In this document: positions 29,857-41,236 of the stretch, in pieces
How the letters are laid out: the number at the start of each line of letters is the position of its first letter
Numbering within the stretch: the first letter of the stretch is position 1
DNA from: Haberlea rhodopensis
Taxonomy: Eukaryota > Streptophyta > Magnoliopsida > Lamiales > Gesneriaceae
Assembly: GCA_907163345.1 (NCBI GenBank)
Contig: CAJQUN010001198.1
Span: 1-64,000, forward strand
DNA length: 64,000 nt
Direction: 5' to 3'
Program-made: the position numbers and the translations under genes
The notes under the pieces: generated by a model
The model's input: the letters and a program-made list of their open reading frames with translations, nothing else
Database searches by the model: none
What the model was told of the DNA's origin: nothing

Positions 29857-30353
29857 TACCATAACTCATGAGTATAATCAATAGATTATTTTTAATGGTC
29901 TAAACATGTCATGACATATACCAGCTCATCATTACCAAATACTGATCCCCAATCCCTAGTCTGTCCATCACAATGTATTTTAATGCCCCTCGCTTATTTA
30001 CATATAGGCGGCATAGGATAACCTCGCTTCAATGGACATGTGGGACTCCCACCCCTCGCCTCTCATTGAGCGGCAAATACCCTTTCCTCGCCCTATATGA
30101 TAACCACGCTCAAATGTGACATGCGGCGCTCCCACCCCTCGCTTCACATTTAGCGGAACCAAACCAAATAGCGGCAAGCATTAAAATCATCAAGGGATGA
30201 CCACGACTCATGGGATGTGCACCAATAATCATATGCATCTATAAACATCATGCATAACATGTATTTGCATCCACAATGCAATACCACATATATACTTGCA
30301 TCCACAATGCATAAACAATGAGTATATAAGATACATGTATCGTTGGGGTGCCC

Positions 30354-30370
30354 GTACGTCCACTACGTAC
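30354..30370 (-). promoter_or_regulatory. GTACGT hairpin, donor-like, in the Gypsy LTR
   Basis: Element sense GGAAAG|GTACGT-AGTGG-ACGTACGGGCA. The preceding 62 nt (30432-30371) begin AACCATCCCAG and hold no ATG, matching 3741-3808 of the solo LTR. Confidence 0.7.
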
Positions 30371-30432
30371 CTTTCCAAAAGTGGAATTGATCTGGCTTCA
30401 GTTCCTCGGTTGCGTTGCTACCTGGGATGGTT

Positions 30433-30980
30433 CTACACAATCACAAAACCCCATATTAGAAGCCAAATAATAGCCAAATACCAAAAATTTGACAAAATAA
30501 ATCATTTCTCAAAAATCCACAGGCGGCGATCGATCGCTTCCCTCAGGCGATCGGTCGCCTCAAAATTCTCACTGCGGCGATCGGTCACCCCAAACATGGC
30601 GATCGATCGCCATTCCTTTGATTTGGCTACTGCCTCTCGGCGATCGGTCGCCTCATTTTAGGCGATCGATCGCCTAACCCGCTAAAAGCCTACTGTCTCT
30701 TGGCGATCGGTCGCCTCTTTTCAGGCGATCGATCGCCTCGCACAGACATGCGTTTTTCACCATTTTTGCTCCCAAAATTTCTTCCAATCCATACCAACAC
30801 TTAACCAAACAAACCAACAACATCTAAACAACATAAACCACCAAAATATACTTCAAAACAAGTATAAATCCAACATATAACCAAAACCACAACAACCCAA
30901 CAAAAACCCATTTTAAAACCATCCAAAATCATACTAAACTCAAACAAAACCTTACAAAATTAACCATGAGGTATCCATAC
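30433..30980 (-). other. candidate leader intron 1 in the Gypsy LTR
   Basis: Donor CCAAGAG|GTATGG, T-rich body, acceptor GATTGTGTAG|AACCATCCCAG. Length 548 nt against 544 nt in the solo LTR. The palindrome cluster lies inside. Inference only. Confidence 0.5.
30526..30740. repeat. GATCGATC/GATCGGTC palindrome cluster in the Gypsy LTR
   Basis: Alternating GGCGATCGATCGC and GGCGATCGGTCGCC copies, about eight in 215 bp. The GGTC variant breaks the central symmetry but keeps the outer GGCGA/TCGCC pairing. Copies lie at about 43446-43662 and 54967-55183. Confidence 0.92.
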
Positions 30981-31478
30981 CTCTTGGGACCTCAAATCAC
31001 CCAACAATCTCCACAAAACAAGATTTTGCAAGGACTTCTCTTCTCCCCAAAGCTCAAGCTCGAAAATGAAGGAAGAAGGGTTTGTGGATTTGATTTTGGT
31101 AAAGTGTGGGTGTTGGTAAAGGTGGGGGTTATAAGGGTATAAAAGGGGATTGGGTTTAATTAAAAAAATGCAATCCACAACCCATGGTGTATAAAACACC
31201 CCAACATGATATTTTCCAAAGCATTGTACCAAATGCACCAAAATATCAATTAAACACATGATTTCTAATTAATTGCTAACCAAGGCAAATAAATCATGCT
31301 TCCAACCATAATTCCCAACATGCTCAACATGCACCCTGAAATGCTATCCCGGGTCACTCTAACATGTGACTAAGCATTTCCACATAATAATTCCAACACA
31401 TAATTAATTACCACATAATTAATCATATAAACACAATTAATGCACCAAATTGCAATTAATCATTTCGGGGATATCACA

Positions 31479-31490
31479 ATACTCCCCTAC
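31479..31490 (-). promoter_or_regulatory. polypurine tract of the Gypsy element
   Basis: Element sense AGTAGGGGAGTAT directly before the LTR start TGTGATAT. Confidence 0.82.
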
Positions 31491-31496
31491 TTATAA

Positions 31497-31514
31497 GATT
31501 TCGTCCTCGAAATC
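31497..31514 (-). repeat. AGGA-loop hairpin beside the polypurine tract (Gypsy)
   Basis: Element sense GATTTCG-AGGA-CGAAATC, perfect 7-bp stem, 18 nt from the LTR. It overlaps the last codons of pol, so part of its conservation could be protein-driven in this family. Confidence 0.88.
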
Positions 31515-31749
31515 ACATGCACTTACCCCACAAGGAAACTAAACATAAACACATACCAGAGAATAGTTCCGGGTAGTGCTGCACCATATGCCGCTCCGTC
31601 TCCCACGTAGCCTCCTCGACACCCCTGCGTTCCCACTGAACCTTGATCATAGATATCACTTTGTTCCGAAGTCTACTGTCTGCTCGATCCAGAATTCTGA
31701 TAGGCCGTTCCACATAAGATACATCGGATTCCAACTGAACTTCGGAAGG
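31513..31749 (-). pseudogene. C-terminal chromodomain-like end of Gypsy pol, after a stop
   Basis: Begins just after an in-frame TAG (31750-31752) that ends the long pol frame. The residues follow the chromovirus pattern: ERPIRILDR, LRNKVISMIKVQW, EEATWE and HYPELF. Such chromodomains guide integration to chromatin in this clade. The stop would remove the domain from the polyprotein. The natural end is at 31513, in the hairpin next to the polypurine tract. Confidence 0.85.
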
Positions 31750-33680
31750 CTATAACACATGAGACGGATGCGGCTCATACTTCCGCAGCATCGATACATG
31801 AAACACATCATGTATACCAGATAAAGAAGGCGGCAGAGCTAGTCGGTAAGCTAAGGTGCCAATGCGCTGCAAAATCTCGTACGGTCCAACATACCTCGGA
31901 GACAATTTCCCGCGCATCCCAAATCGTACTACGCCTCTGAAAGGCGAGATCTTCAAAAAGACCTTATCTCCCAACTGAAATTCCAACGGTCTCCGCCGTT
32001 TATTCGCATAAGCTGCCTGTCTGTCCTGGGCCGCTTTCATTTTCTGCCTTATCGTCTTTATCTTTTCTTCCATCTCCCGAATCAACTCCGGTCCTCCGAC
32101 CGATCTGCGGTCCAAATCATCCCAACACAAGGGTGATCTACACCGTCTGCCATAAAGAGCTTCAAACGGAGCCATCTGAATACTCGCCTGGTAGCTATTG
32201 TTATAAGAAAACTCTACCAAGGGCACTGAATCCTGCCAAGAGGCATCGAACTCCAAAACACAAGCTCTCAGCATGTCCTCGAGCGTCTGAATAGTGCGCT
32301 CGGTCTGGCCATCCGTCTGAGGATGATAAGCAGTGCTCAATCTGACTTCAGTTCCCAAGGCTGACTGAAGGCCTTCCCAGAAATGAGATGTGAATCGCGG
32401 ATCTCGATCTGACACTATGGAAACGGGGATCCCATGCAATCTCACTACATCTCTAATATATAACTGCGCCATCCTCAAAAAGGTGAAGGTCATGCTATAG
32501 GGGATAAAGTGGGCTACCTTAGTCAATCTGTCCACAATCACCCAAATAGCATCAAAGCCTGAAGCACTCCTCGATAAATGAGTCACGAAGTCCATGGAAA
32601 TGTGCTCCCACTTCCACTTCGGTATCTCCAAGCTTCTCAACTCGCCGCCAGGTCTCTGTCTCTCTGCCTTAACCTGCTGGCAGATCAAACACCTCTTTAC
32701 AAAAGCGACGACATCAGACTTCATCCTTTTCCACCAAAACTGACCACGCAGATCTCTGTACATCTTCTTCCCGCCTGGGTGGATGCTAAGTCTGCTACTG
32801 TGAGCTCGCTCCAAGATTCCTTTACGCAACTCCGGCGTACTCGGAACCACCCAACGGTCACCCAATCTCAAAGACCCGTCATCGGCCACTCTGAATTTCG
32901 TTGGCTGACCAAGATGTACTAAAGATAACCACCTCTGAACCTCATCATCTGACCTCTGAGCTCTCCTGATGTTCTCATAGATGTCTGGCTCGGCTAACAG
33001 AGTCGATACATACACAGGCGATGCATCTATGTCAAAATCATAGCCTAGATGGCAATAAGAGGTCATCATAGCCGACAGATGAATGACGTCCTCAGCAGAA
33101 CTCCTCACTTTCCGGCTCAAAGCGTCTGCTGTCAAATTGGCTTTCCCCGGATGGTACTCTATCTCGCAATCATAGTCCTTGAGTAGGTCCATCCACCTCC
33201 TCTGCCTCATGTTCAGCTCTGCCTGAGTGAATAAAAACTTGAGGCTCTTATGATCCGTATAAATGGTAAATGAAGTACCATACAAATAATGCCTCCAAAT
33301 CTTCAGGGCGAAGATGATAGCCGCCAGTTCCAAGTCATGAATTGGATATCTGGTCTCATGCGGCTTCAACTGCCTCGATGCATAAGCTACCACATGCTTA
33401 TCTTGCATCAGAACACACCCAAGGCCCTGCAGTGATGCATCAGTATACAGAACAAATCTGGAGTTCTCCGTAGGGATCACTAACACTGGCGCCGTCGTCA
33501 ACCGGTGCTTTAACTCCTGGAAGCTCTCCTCACAAGCTTCTGACCAAAAGAAAGGCACTCCCTTCTGGGTCAACTGAGTCAATGGCTTGGCAATCTTCGA
33601 AAAGCCCTCGACAAAGCGTCGATAATAACCGGCCAAACCAAGAAAACTCCGAATCTCAGGCACAGAAGTGGGGCAGCCCA
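31750..33680 (-). pseudogene. Gypsy pol: RNase H and integrase
   Basis: Frame following a single-base loss near 33676, where the RT frame passes from EVVMEWAAP into SVPEIRSFLGLAGYYRRF. It contains RNase H (YTDASLQGLGCVL, ELAAIIFALKIWRHYLYG, YTDHKSLKF), the integrase zinc finger (HPGGKKMYRDL ... CLICQQVK), and the integrase core with acidic residues in SMDFVTHL and SDRDPRF and in the TDGQTERTIQTLEDMLR region, then the GPY-type C-terminus (YVGPYEIL). Together these make and insert element cDNA. Apart from the upstream frameshift and the TAG at 31750 the frame is clean over 640 codons. The ATG at 33681 is not a real start. Confidence 0.93.
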
Positions 33681-36059
33681 CTCCATCACAACCTCAATCT
33701 TCTTGGGATCTACAGATATCCCGCTGCTCGATATGACATGCCCCAGAAACACTACACTGCTCAGCCAAAATTCACACTTACTGAGCTTAGCATAGAACTG
33801 ATGCTCTCTGAGAATCTGAAGCACTGTCCTCAAGTGTCTCACATGCTCTTCCTCACTCCGGGAGTAGATGAGAATGTCGTCAATAAACACATTGACGAAC
33901 TGATCAAGATACGGCTGAAACACTCTGTTCATCAGACTCATAAAGACTGCTGGAGCATTCGTCACGCCGAACGGCATCACTAGGAACTCATAATGTCCAT
34001 ATTGGGTCCGGAATGCTGTCTTCTGCACATCTTCCTCTCTGACTCGAATCTGATGATACCCGGATCTCAAATCAATCTTGCTATACACCCTGGTACCTTG
34101 CAACTGATCAAACAAGTCATCTATCCTTGGAAGAGGATACTTGTTCTTCACTGTAGCCTTATTCAGTTGCCGGTAATCGATACACAACCGCATCGAACTG
34201 TCCTTCTTCTTCACAAAGAGAACTGGCGCGCCCCATGGCGACACGCTCGGGCGTATATATCCCTTGTCAAGGAGATCCTGCAACTGTTCTTTCAACTCTC
34301 TCAACTCAGCCGGTGCCATCCTATAAGGTGCACGAGAGATAGCGGATGTCCCTGGCAACAGCTCGATCCCAAACTCAACTTCCCTAGCCGGTGGGAAACC
34401 TGGGATCTCTTCTGGGAATACATCAACAAACTCTGCTACCACTGGTACATCCTCAACTCTTAGTTCTTTACTCTTCCCAGACGTGTCCACGGCATAGATG
34501 AGATAGCCCGTGTGTCCACGTTCCAATAACTGAGTCATCTTGATCGCTGAAATCAACGGAATCTTCGCACGAGAACCGTTGCCATAGAAGGTCCACTGAC
34601 TGCCCAACTCAGGTCTGAACTTCACTGTCCTCTGTCGGCAATCTACCACTGCCTGATATCTGTTCAGAACATCAATACCCAAGATGCAGTCGAAGTCTGA
34701 CATGCCCAATACGATCAAGTCTGCCTTCAACTCGTTGCCCTCAAAATAGATGAGGCAGTCTGCCATAAACTGATCAGCAACGACATTTCTTCCAGTGGGT
34801 GTCGAGACCAAAAGAGGCGTGGGTAAAGAAGACGTGCGCATATGGTGTCTTTCCACAAAACCCACCGATACAAAAGAGTGGGAGGCACCTGTATCGATCA
34901 AAATAAAAGCAGGGTACGTAAATAAATGACACGTACCGGCGATCACCTCCTCTAGGGCTGCCTGGGTCTGCTCTCTGGTCAGCGCATACACCTGTCCCTG
35001 GGGCGGTCCTACTGTCTGACCTCCCGATGGTCGAGGCCCAAACTGTTGCCTCTGCTGCACTGTCCTATCATCAAACCTCGGCCTGTTGCCCTGAAACTCT
35101 GACTGTCCTCCCCGGGTGGGGCAATACCGAGCGATGTGGCCCATCTTGCCACAGATATAACATGCAGGACACTTGTTTGAAGAATGTGGCCCTCCACAAT
35201 TGTTGCACCTCGGCTCTCCCGGCCTATCCCCTTGTGAAGACCCTCGATTGGCCGACCGATTCTTCTTGTTATCCTGTTTCTGACCAAAGAATTTCTTTCC
35301 ACCATATCGCGAAGATGAAGAGGCACCACGGGGTTTAAATGGCTCACCCCGGGGCCTCAAGCTGTCACTAGTCTGCCTCTGTTGCGGTACCGGTGGTGGC
35401 ATAGCACTAGAATAAGCTCCCACCCCAAGCTCAGCAAGTTCCGCCCTTGTGAGAGCATCATCAAAAGAAGTTGGGTTATTGGTGATAACCCGGTCATAGA
35501 GCTCCGGTCGCAACCCCTTCATAAAGTTCCTCATCTTAGCGTGCCCATTGGTGGCAATGTGGGGAACGTACCTCAGCAACGAAGAGTACCGTGTGGCATA
35601 GTCTGCCACTGTCATGTTCCCCTGCTTCAAACTTGTAAATTCGTCTTCCTTCGTCTGTCTCGCCGCTGCGGAGAAATACCGGTTCAAAAACCTAGTCCGG
35701 AAGAGTGTCCAATCAATCACAGCACCTAGTGCTCTTAGCTCCATCACCGTGCTCCTCCACCACATGAGAGGTTTCTTTGCCAACTGAAACTCCGCCAGCC
35801 TCAGCCAAGCTGTAACAGCACAAGGAGCCGATATAAAGATCTGTTCAAGTCTTTCCAACCACTCTTCAGCCTCTTCTCCGGACTCTGTCCCCTCAAACCG
35901 GGGCGGATGATACGACAGAAATTGTGTTAGACTGATCTCACCCGGTAGCAATAGCTGAACCACTGGTTCCATGCCTACAGCCGGTGGAGGTAGGGGGTTT
36001 GCCTGTCCAATACTTGCGTTCACACTACCAACATCTCCAACCTCCTCATTAGCAGCCAT
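33579..36059 (-). pseudogene. Gypsy gag, protease and reverse transcriptase
   Basis: Start at 36059 (MAANEEVG); four codons upstream lack an ATG. Numbered from 36071, the gag core spans about residues 65-190 (WLERLEQIF, RFLNRYF, YATRYSSLLRYVP), zinc knuckles lie at 289-301 (CNNCGGPHSSNKC) and 304-317 (CYICGKMGHIARYC), protease LIDTGASHSFVS at 391-402, and RT at about 560-790 with RLCIDYRQLNK and catalytic FIDDILIYS (729-737). The authentic frame ends near 33676 at a one-base deletion; the last ~28 residues are out of frame. Gag packages RNA, protease matures the polyprotein, RT copies it. The first ~530 codons recur at 52057-53655. Confidence 0.93.
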
Positions 36060-36060
36060 G

Positions 36061-36202
36061 CTGTAACACAAATGTTAACAACAATTCCAAATCAATATAT
36101 ATGTTATGCCGTTAGATAATAGGAATGAGAATAAGCACGTTAGTATAACAGGATATACATTAATATGCACCACATGCATAAACATGCTTCAAATGTAAGC
36201 AC
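36061..36202 (-). other. candidate short intron ending one base before the gag start
   Basis: Element sense ...TTGTTAACATTTGTGTTACAG|C followed by ATGGCT: a T-rich acceptor-like end just before the gag ATG. A possible donor TAGGCTAG|GTGCTT lies 142 nt upstream. Removing it would delete several upstream ATGs. Duplicate at 53657-53798. Inference only. Confidence 0.35.
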
Positions 36203-36256
36203 CTAGCCTATCATGCTAAGGCTACCCTTCACTCGTTCCCGGGTTCTCTAACCACT

Positions 36257-36268
36257 GCTCTGATACCA
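36257..36268 (-). promoter_or_regulatory. primer binding site, tRNA-iMet type (Gypsy)
   Basis: Element sense TGGTATCAGAGC, four bases after the 5' LTR end. Copy at 53853-53864. Confidence 0.92.
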
Positions 36269-36272
36269 CTAA

Positions 36273-36850
36273 TGTAAGGACCCTAATCCTTAAGTGCGGA
36301 ATCAAGGCATAATAGAGCTAATATAAATGATCAGAGTGAGAAATAACGTGTTGAGTTTATGAGCTGAAGCATTACATGCCAAAAATAAGGACTACCAAAA
36401 ATTGATTAATTACATTCCCCATCAAATGAATGCTATCAACTAGTTTTACACTACTCCTAGAGTAGACACTAGGCAAAATAATCCTGTCCTTCATCTACCA
36501 AAGATGCTCTTCAAGCTCGCTGTCTCAACCCGTCTAGCCCTCCTATCATGCCAAACGTGTACCTACAAGGACAACCCCCAAACATGAGCAATAATAATCA
36601 TTCATATTCAACACAATATGAAGATAAAGCGTAAATGCATAATCATAATAAAACACTTCCTGTTTTCCCCATGCATTTCAAACGCTTCCCGTTTGGTTGT
36701 CCCTGTACCATAACTCATGAGTATAATCAATAGATTATTTTTAATGGTCTAAACATGTCATGACATATACCAGCTCATCATTACCAAATACTGATCCCCA
36801 ATCCCTAGTCTGTCCATCACAATGTATTTTAATGCCCCTCGCTTATTTAC
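36273..36850 (-). repeat. 5' LTR of the Gypsy element, U5-side part
   Basis: 578 bp of LTR, cut by the gag-only element at TTTAC (36846-36850). Continues at 42926. Confidence 0.92.
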
Positions 36851-38532
36851 TGATCGCTTTTATTTTAAACAATTAATTCCAATCTAGCGATTTTAGACCG
36901 CAAGTGCACGGTGTCAAGTTTTAGTATAGATAGGAAGATACGGATTGTCGAACCCACAGGGACTAACAAGCAAGTACCAAATAAGATATCTTTTAACTAT
37001 ATTTAACCTACGATAATCAATTAATAATTAACTAAACTAAATTAAGCTACTATAATCCAACCAAAATAGTCGACGATCACGAGAAAAATCCAAAAGAAAG
37101 TATCAAGACAATTATTCACCTAACCCAACTTTTACAATTCTTTTCTTCATACATCTCTAAGGTGACGGGTTTTTCGAATTTATTCAATATACTCTCTCGA
37201 GCTATATTAAGTCTAACATCAAATTGCAACTAGTAACTCTCGTTCACGTAATTAACAATTTAACATTGAATGAGATTTATGAAAACCACTAACTTTAGAT
37301 TAAACAACCCAAAGCTATCACTCGTGTGTGATTTTATCTCTCGATCTCAATCTTTAACACACGGCATGAATTCTATATCGTATTATAATTTCATCTCTCG
37401 ATCTCAATTATAATAAAATATCATTCAAAGGTGATCAATCCTTCAAAAGCATTAAAAACAATAACACATGCTCATAGAAGATGTATGAAATCAATGAATC
37501 AATAATATTAAAGGAAAACAATGTTTAAGATATTTCTCAATCATCCAAAACACATAAAATCCAATAATAAATCAAAACAAATAATCGAAAAGTAAAAGCA
37601 AACTCCCAAGTCGACTCCGTTCGTTGATTCTTGATCCTTCCTCGCTTCTTTCTCGATCGTGCTCTTCGATTATCTTGTTGGCTTGTTCCAATTCCTAGGA
37701 TGAAGTGGTGATGGTGGATGAAGGTTGAATGGTAGAAGGATGGAGGTTGGATATGAAGTGAAGGAAAGGGGTGATGGACGTGAATTATATGGAAGGAGGC
37801 GTGAGATGGTGTTAGTGGAGAGTGATGGAGGTATGATGGAATTGAAGGAAAGGGGGGCTGAGATTTGGATGGTGAATGGGTGTATGGAGGTGTGGAGGCT
37901 ATTCCTAGGGTTTAAAGTATGATTTGGGTTGAAATTATGGTGTATAATATATAGGGGAAAGAATTATGGACTTTCCTCTTGCATCCAAACTCTACAAGGA
38001 AGGTATTTTAATGAAAATTGCTCGTCCCGATCGATCCGAAAGAAGAGCCGATCGATCGAGCCTTCCAGTAAGATTTTCGTGGCTTTTTCTGCCCGTCTCG
38101 ATCGATCAGAAATTCTGCTCGATCGATCGGAAATCACAGTAAGTTTCTTCGCCTTTTTCAGCTTCTGGCGAGTTTCGTATTTTGGCCGTAACTTTCTCAT
38201 ACGAACTCCGAATTTGATGAATCAGCTGTCCACGTGAAGATAAGAGAAAGTTCTACAACTTTTATATGGACCACATTTCCACAAGATGGCTCGAACATAT
38301 AGTAATTTGAGGAGAAATGAGCAACATGTGTCTTGGATTCTGGTTTCTTCCTCTTTTCTTCAACTTTATTCATTTTTTCATCTTTTTAGCTTGATTTCTT
38401 CCCCTTTTATGAATTTCAACATTGATTCCTGAAATATAGAAATATATACCATAAAACGTAAAATAATTCAAGAATCAACACGAAAACATATACAAATCAT
38501 AGCATAAAAACGCGTAATAATCAACCCTATCA
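36851..38532 (-). repeat. 3' LTR of the gag-only element
   Basis: Contains a TATA-like TATATATTATA (37943-37953, minus strand), a purine-rich tract at 37700-37910 on the plus strand and four CGATCGATCG-type sites at 38027-38132, here upstream of the TATA rather than downstream as in the Gypsy LTR. No true ORF; 37725-37922 is low-complexity. Confidence 0.9.
38027..38132. repeat. GATCGATC sites in the gag-only element LTR
   Basis: CCGATCGATCC, CCGATCGATCGAG, TCGATCGATCAGAAATTC and TCGATCGATCGGAAAT; the last two flank AGAAATTCT. Copy at 42415-42520. Confidence 0.88.
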
Positions 38533-38545
38533 ACTCCCCCAAACT
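38533..38545 (-). promoter_or_regulatory. polypurine tract of the gag-only element
   Basis: Element sense AAGTTTGGGGGAGT directly before TGATAGGG. Confidence 0.85.
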
Positions 38546-38550
38546 TATCA

Positions 38551-38570
38551 CTTAATCGTCCTCGATTAAG
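38551..38570 (-). repeat. AGGA-loop hairpin beside the polypurine tract (gag-only element)
   Basis: Element sense CTTAATCG-AGGA-CGATTAAG, perfect 8-bp stem, 18 nt from the LTR, with no pol gene in this element to explain it. Confidence 0.9.
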
Positions 38571-40058
38571 CATTAAAATCATAAGGTATCTTGATATTTG
38601 AAACAATTATTTCATGACTTGCTTATTCTCAGAAATCTCTTGCACATATACAAAAGTTGACAGGACATGTTTTCTCCTAATTCAAGCAACATATCTCAAA
38701 ATCGGAATGTGTGTGTGTGCTAATTTCAATCTCAAGTTTCATGCACATATTCAAGATCAAATCATGCTAATCAACTCAAAGTCGAGATTATCATCAAGCA
38801 CCCTATAAGCCTATTTTCAAACAACTTCTCCACTAATGATAGTTACTCCCTAGACTTGGATCAAAAGGACTTTTTAAGCTTGTAATGTAAGGCCTTTGGT
38901 GTTGGCTTCAAAGAAAAGATGGGATAAGCGCAAAGAAGAGAGTATAATCATTTATAGTTCAAACTTTCTCACACATCGAGCTCCTCTTCTTTTTCTTTTA
39001 TAGCCTTGGCCACTTTGGGTCTTATATGTTTATTTTTTTTCTTTTCAAGGCTCTTTGTCTATCTTTTTCTTTTCTCATTCATCAATATTTTTCAATAAGC
39101 TCATCAGGATATAATAATTTACGTGCATCGAATGGAATTCATTATACTCTCTTAGGGTAAGGATAACTTTTTCATTTAGGCTCAAATAAGGGTAAGTATA
39201 ATGAGTTTGCCAAGAATGTCGAATGGGGTCTAATTATATGCAATACATATACCATTCTTTTTTCAATAAAGCTCAAATGGGACACTAGGGATTGATATGA
39301 ATCATGGTAAGCTTGAAAGGCTCAAACGTTTCAAAGATCGCCTAGATCATTTCCAAGTCAAGTTTGTAACTATAAAATTTCGCCTCAAAGTGTCATCATC
39401 AAATAAGTTCTAGGATAACTCTAAGATGCTCAAGACAAATCATCAAGTTCACAACAATTATCACTATTCAACATACAATCCACAAGATCATGACTCATTG
39501 TGCTCAAAGTATTCCCCATTCTTGACATGCTAACTCAAATTAGGATCTTCATGTACAAGTCCAATAATCATCACAAATCAAGTTCATATGCATAGTGAGA
39601 TCAAAATCCTCATTGAATAGTCACTACTATAATTCATTTTTTTCTCAAGTTTGAACTCATAAAAAAAAATTTAGCTCATAATAATCGGACGATTCAAGTG
39701 TCATTTAAGCACACAACATGTGGTTAAAACAAGTAAAACGTGCAAGCTACTACTCCCCCAAACTTAAATCAAACATTGCCCTCAAGGTTTAAAAGAATCA
39801 AAAGGGAAACAGTGAACTCCCCTGATCAAGACGCTTGCATGAGGGTTGAGAAAGATTTGGGTTTGAAAGCTCCACTGTTGTAGGGGTTCATCGCACCAAC
39901 TAAGTACCTAGCAAGAGAAGAATGCATATGGTAAAATATTCGACTTGAGAGAAACAAAACTAAAATGAAAACTGAAAAATAAAACAAAACTAAATAACAA
40001 AAGGATACGCTTGGGTTGCCTCCCAAGAAGCGCTGATTTTTGGTCTTCGGCTTGACCA
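38571..40058 (-). other. non-coding internal region of the gag-only element
   Basis: About 1.5 kb between gag and the 3' end with no coding signature. A second polypurine-like tract with AAGTTTGGGGGAGT in element sense lies at 39751-39764, preceded by a weak AGGG-loop hairpin (39774-39787). Element-sense GCGCTTCTTGGGAGGCAACCC near 40010-40031 is a word I have seen in related plant LTR elements. Confidence 0.65.
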
Positions 40059-41084
40059 TCAGAAGCAACCATCAAAGAGCGGCTGCCGCCCATAGTAAGT
40101 ATCGTATGATACCACTAATGGGTCTTCATTCAGTATGCCCTCAAGATTGGCAAGATTGTAACAATGTAAGCTCGTCGCTCCAACAACATTCTTGAATTGG
40201 TAGGCATGGGAGAAGGATTCTCGACTTGGCTTCATATGGAGGATGTAGTGTGGTGAAGTTGGCATCGACCGAAAATATGGATCCACATATGGCATAGAAC
40301 ATGTCTCCATCGATGGGCTCAAATCAGAATCTTCGCAAGTCTCTTCCTTCTCCAACATCACACTCGATTCATCTTCATATGGGAACTCCTCGGATGACAT
40401 CTCTGAAGTATGCTCAATCTCTTGAAGAGGCTCAAGTTCCTTTGAATCTTCCACACTAGGAGGATCACTCCCCCAAACTTGGTTGGTTGAGTGATCATCT
40501 TCATATAACCAAACTCGATTTGTCTCCTCTTGATTTGTAGCCCTCATATCTTCCTCTTGGTAGCTAGTTGAAATTGTTTCCATGAGGACCACAATTTGCT
40601 GCTCCAGGTGACGCATAGAGTTGGTTTGGCACTCCAAACTATTCTCAGTTGATGCCATGAATCTCAATAAGGTATCCTCTAACTGAGTTGTGACATCTGC
40701 AGAACTATCTCTCCTCTCTTCGTGATGTTCAAATGGTTGTGGGGTATCAATAGGGTAGTGAGGCTTCGATGGGTATTGGTGACTCCAACCTTGTAGTGAA
40801 GGATCACAATGCCAGTGATGATCGAAGTCCGCCATATCATTGAACAGGTGCAATACACTGTCTTCATCTCTTTCAACCAAAGGACTTCCAGTTGCCAGTG
40901 CTCCGCTCAATACCCATTCTCGTGTCTGTGCATCCAACCCGTTGAAGAAATATTGCAATAGAGTATAGTTCAAAAAGTTGTGATACCGGAATGTGTCTGC
41001 CAATTCATTGAATCTTCCCCACGCTGCATAAAACAGCTCGGAACGTTGTTGGGCAAAGCTTGTGAAGGCTTGTTGATGTAGCAT
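40059..41084 (-). CDS. gag-like protein of the gag-only element
   Basis: 341 aa from the ATG at 41084 (MLHQQAFTSF); the frame extends five codons upstream but without ATG. Residues ~1-75 follow the Retrotrans_gag pattern of Athila/Tat-type elements (SFAQQRSELFYAAWGRFNEL ... LLQYFFNGLDAQTREWVL). The rest is Glu/Ser/Asp-rich with no zinc knuckle. The usual N-terminal part of gag is missing because the frame starts soon after the primer site. It could help package element RNA, but it may be a decayed remnant. No pol follows. Confidence 0.75.
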   Translation of the reverse strand: MLHQQAFTSFAQQRSELFYAAWGRFNELADTFRYHNFLNYTLLQYFFNGLDAQTREWVLSGALATGSPLVERDEDSVLHLFNDMADFDHHWHCDPSLQGWSHQYPSKPHYPIDTPQPFEHHEERRDSSADVTTQLEDTLLRFMASTENSLECQTNSMRHLEQQIVVLMETISTSYQEEDMRATNQEETNRVWLYEDDHSTNQVWGSDPPSVEDSKELEPLQEIEHTSEMSSEEFPYEDESSVMLEKEETCEDSDLSPSMETCSMPYVDPYFRSMPTSPHYILHMKPSRESFSHAYQFKNVVGATSLHCYNLANLEGILNEDPLVVSYDTYYGRQPLFDGCF

Positions 41085-41212
41085 CTCCAAGTACCTCACA
41101 AGACAAACAAAACAAAAACAAAATAAATATATATAATTTTTTTTTTCAAACTATATAAACAAAAATGGTTAAATTACAGTCAAAGAACCTAGTATGATAT
41201 TACTAAAGTTAA

Positions 41213-41230
41213 TCCCCGGCAACGGCGCCA
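41213..41230 (-). promoter_or_regulatory. primer binding site, tRNA-Asp type
   Basis: Element sense TGGCGCCGTTGCCGGGGA, complementary to the 3' end of plant tRNA-Asp as used by Athila/Tat-type Gypsy elements; six bases after the LTR end. Confidence 0.9.
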
Positions 41231-41236
41231 AAAACT

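Larger units (their letters stand above)
29427..31478 (-). repeat. 3' LTR of the Gypsy element
   Basis: 2052 bp; element sense TGTGATATCCCC...GGGTCCTTACA. Contains CTTCC-loop hairpins (29811-29856), GCGAGG/CCGC hairpin-like repeats (29990-30175), the GTACGT hairpin (30354-30370), a GATCGATC/GATCGGTC palindrome cluster (30526-30740) and splice-like words. ORFs such as 30296-30661 are products of the palindromes. Confidence 0.93.

Noticed and set aside
33582..34463. Plus-strand ORFs opposite Gypsy pol and gag (also 32578-32922, 35027-35729, 52623-53325)
   Set aside because: Antisense shadows of clear protease, RT and gag coding sequence.
37725..37922. Met/Gly/Glu-rich ORF in the gag-only element LTR
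   Set aside because: Product of a GA-rich tract; the second LTR copy has changes that break it.
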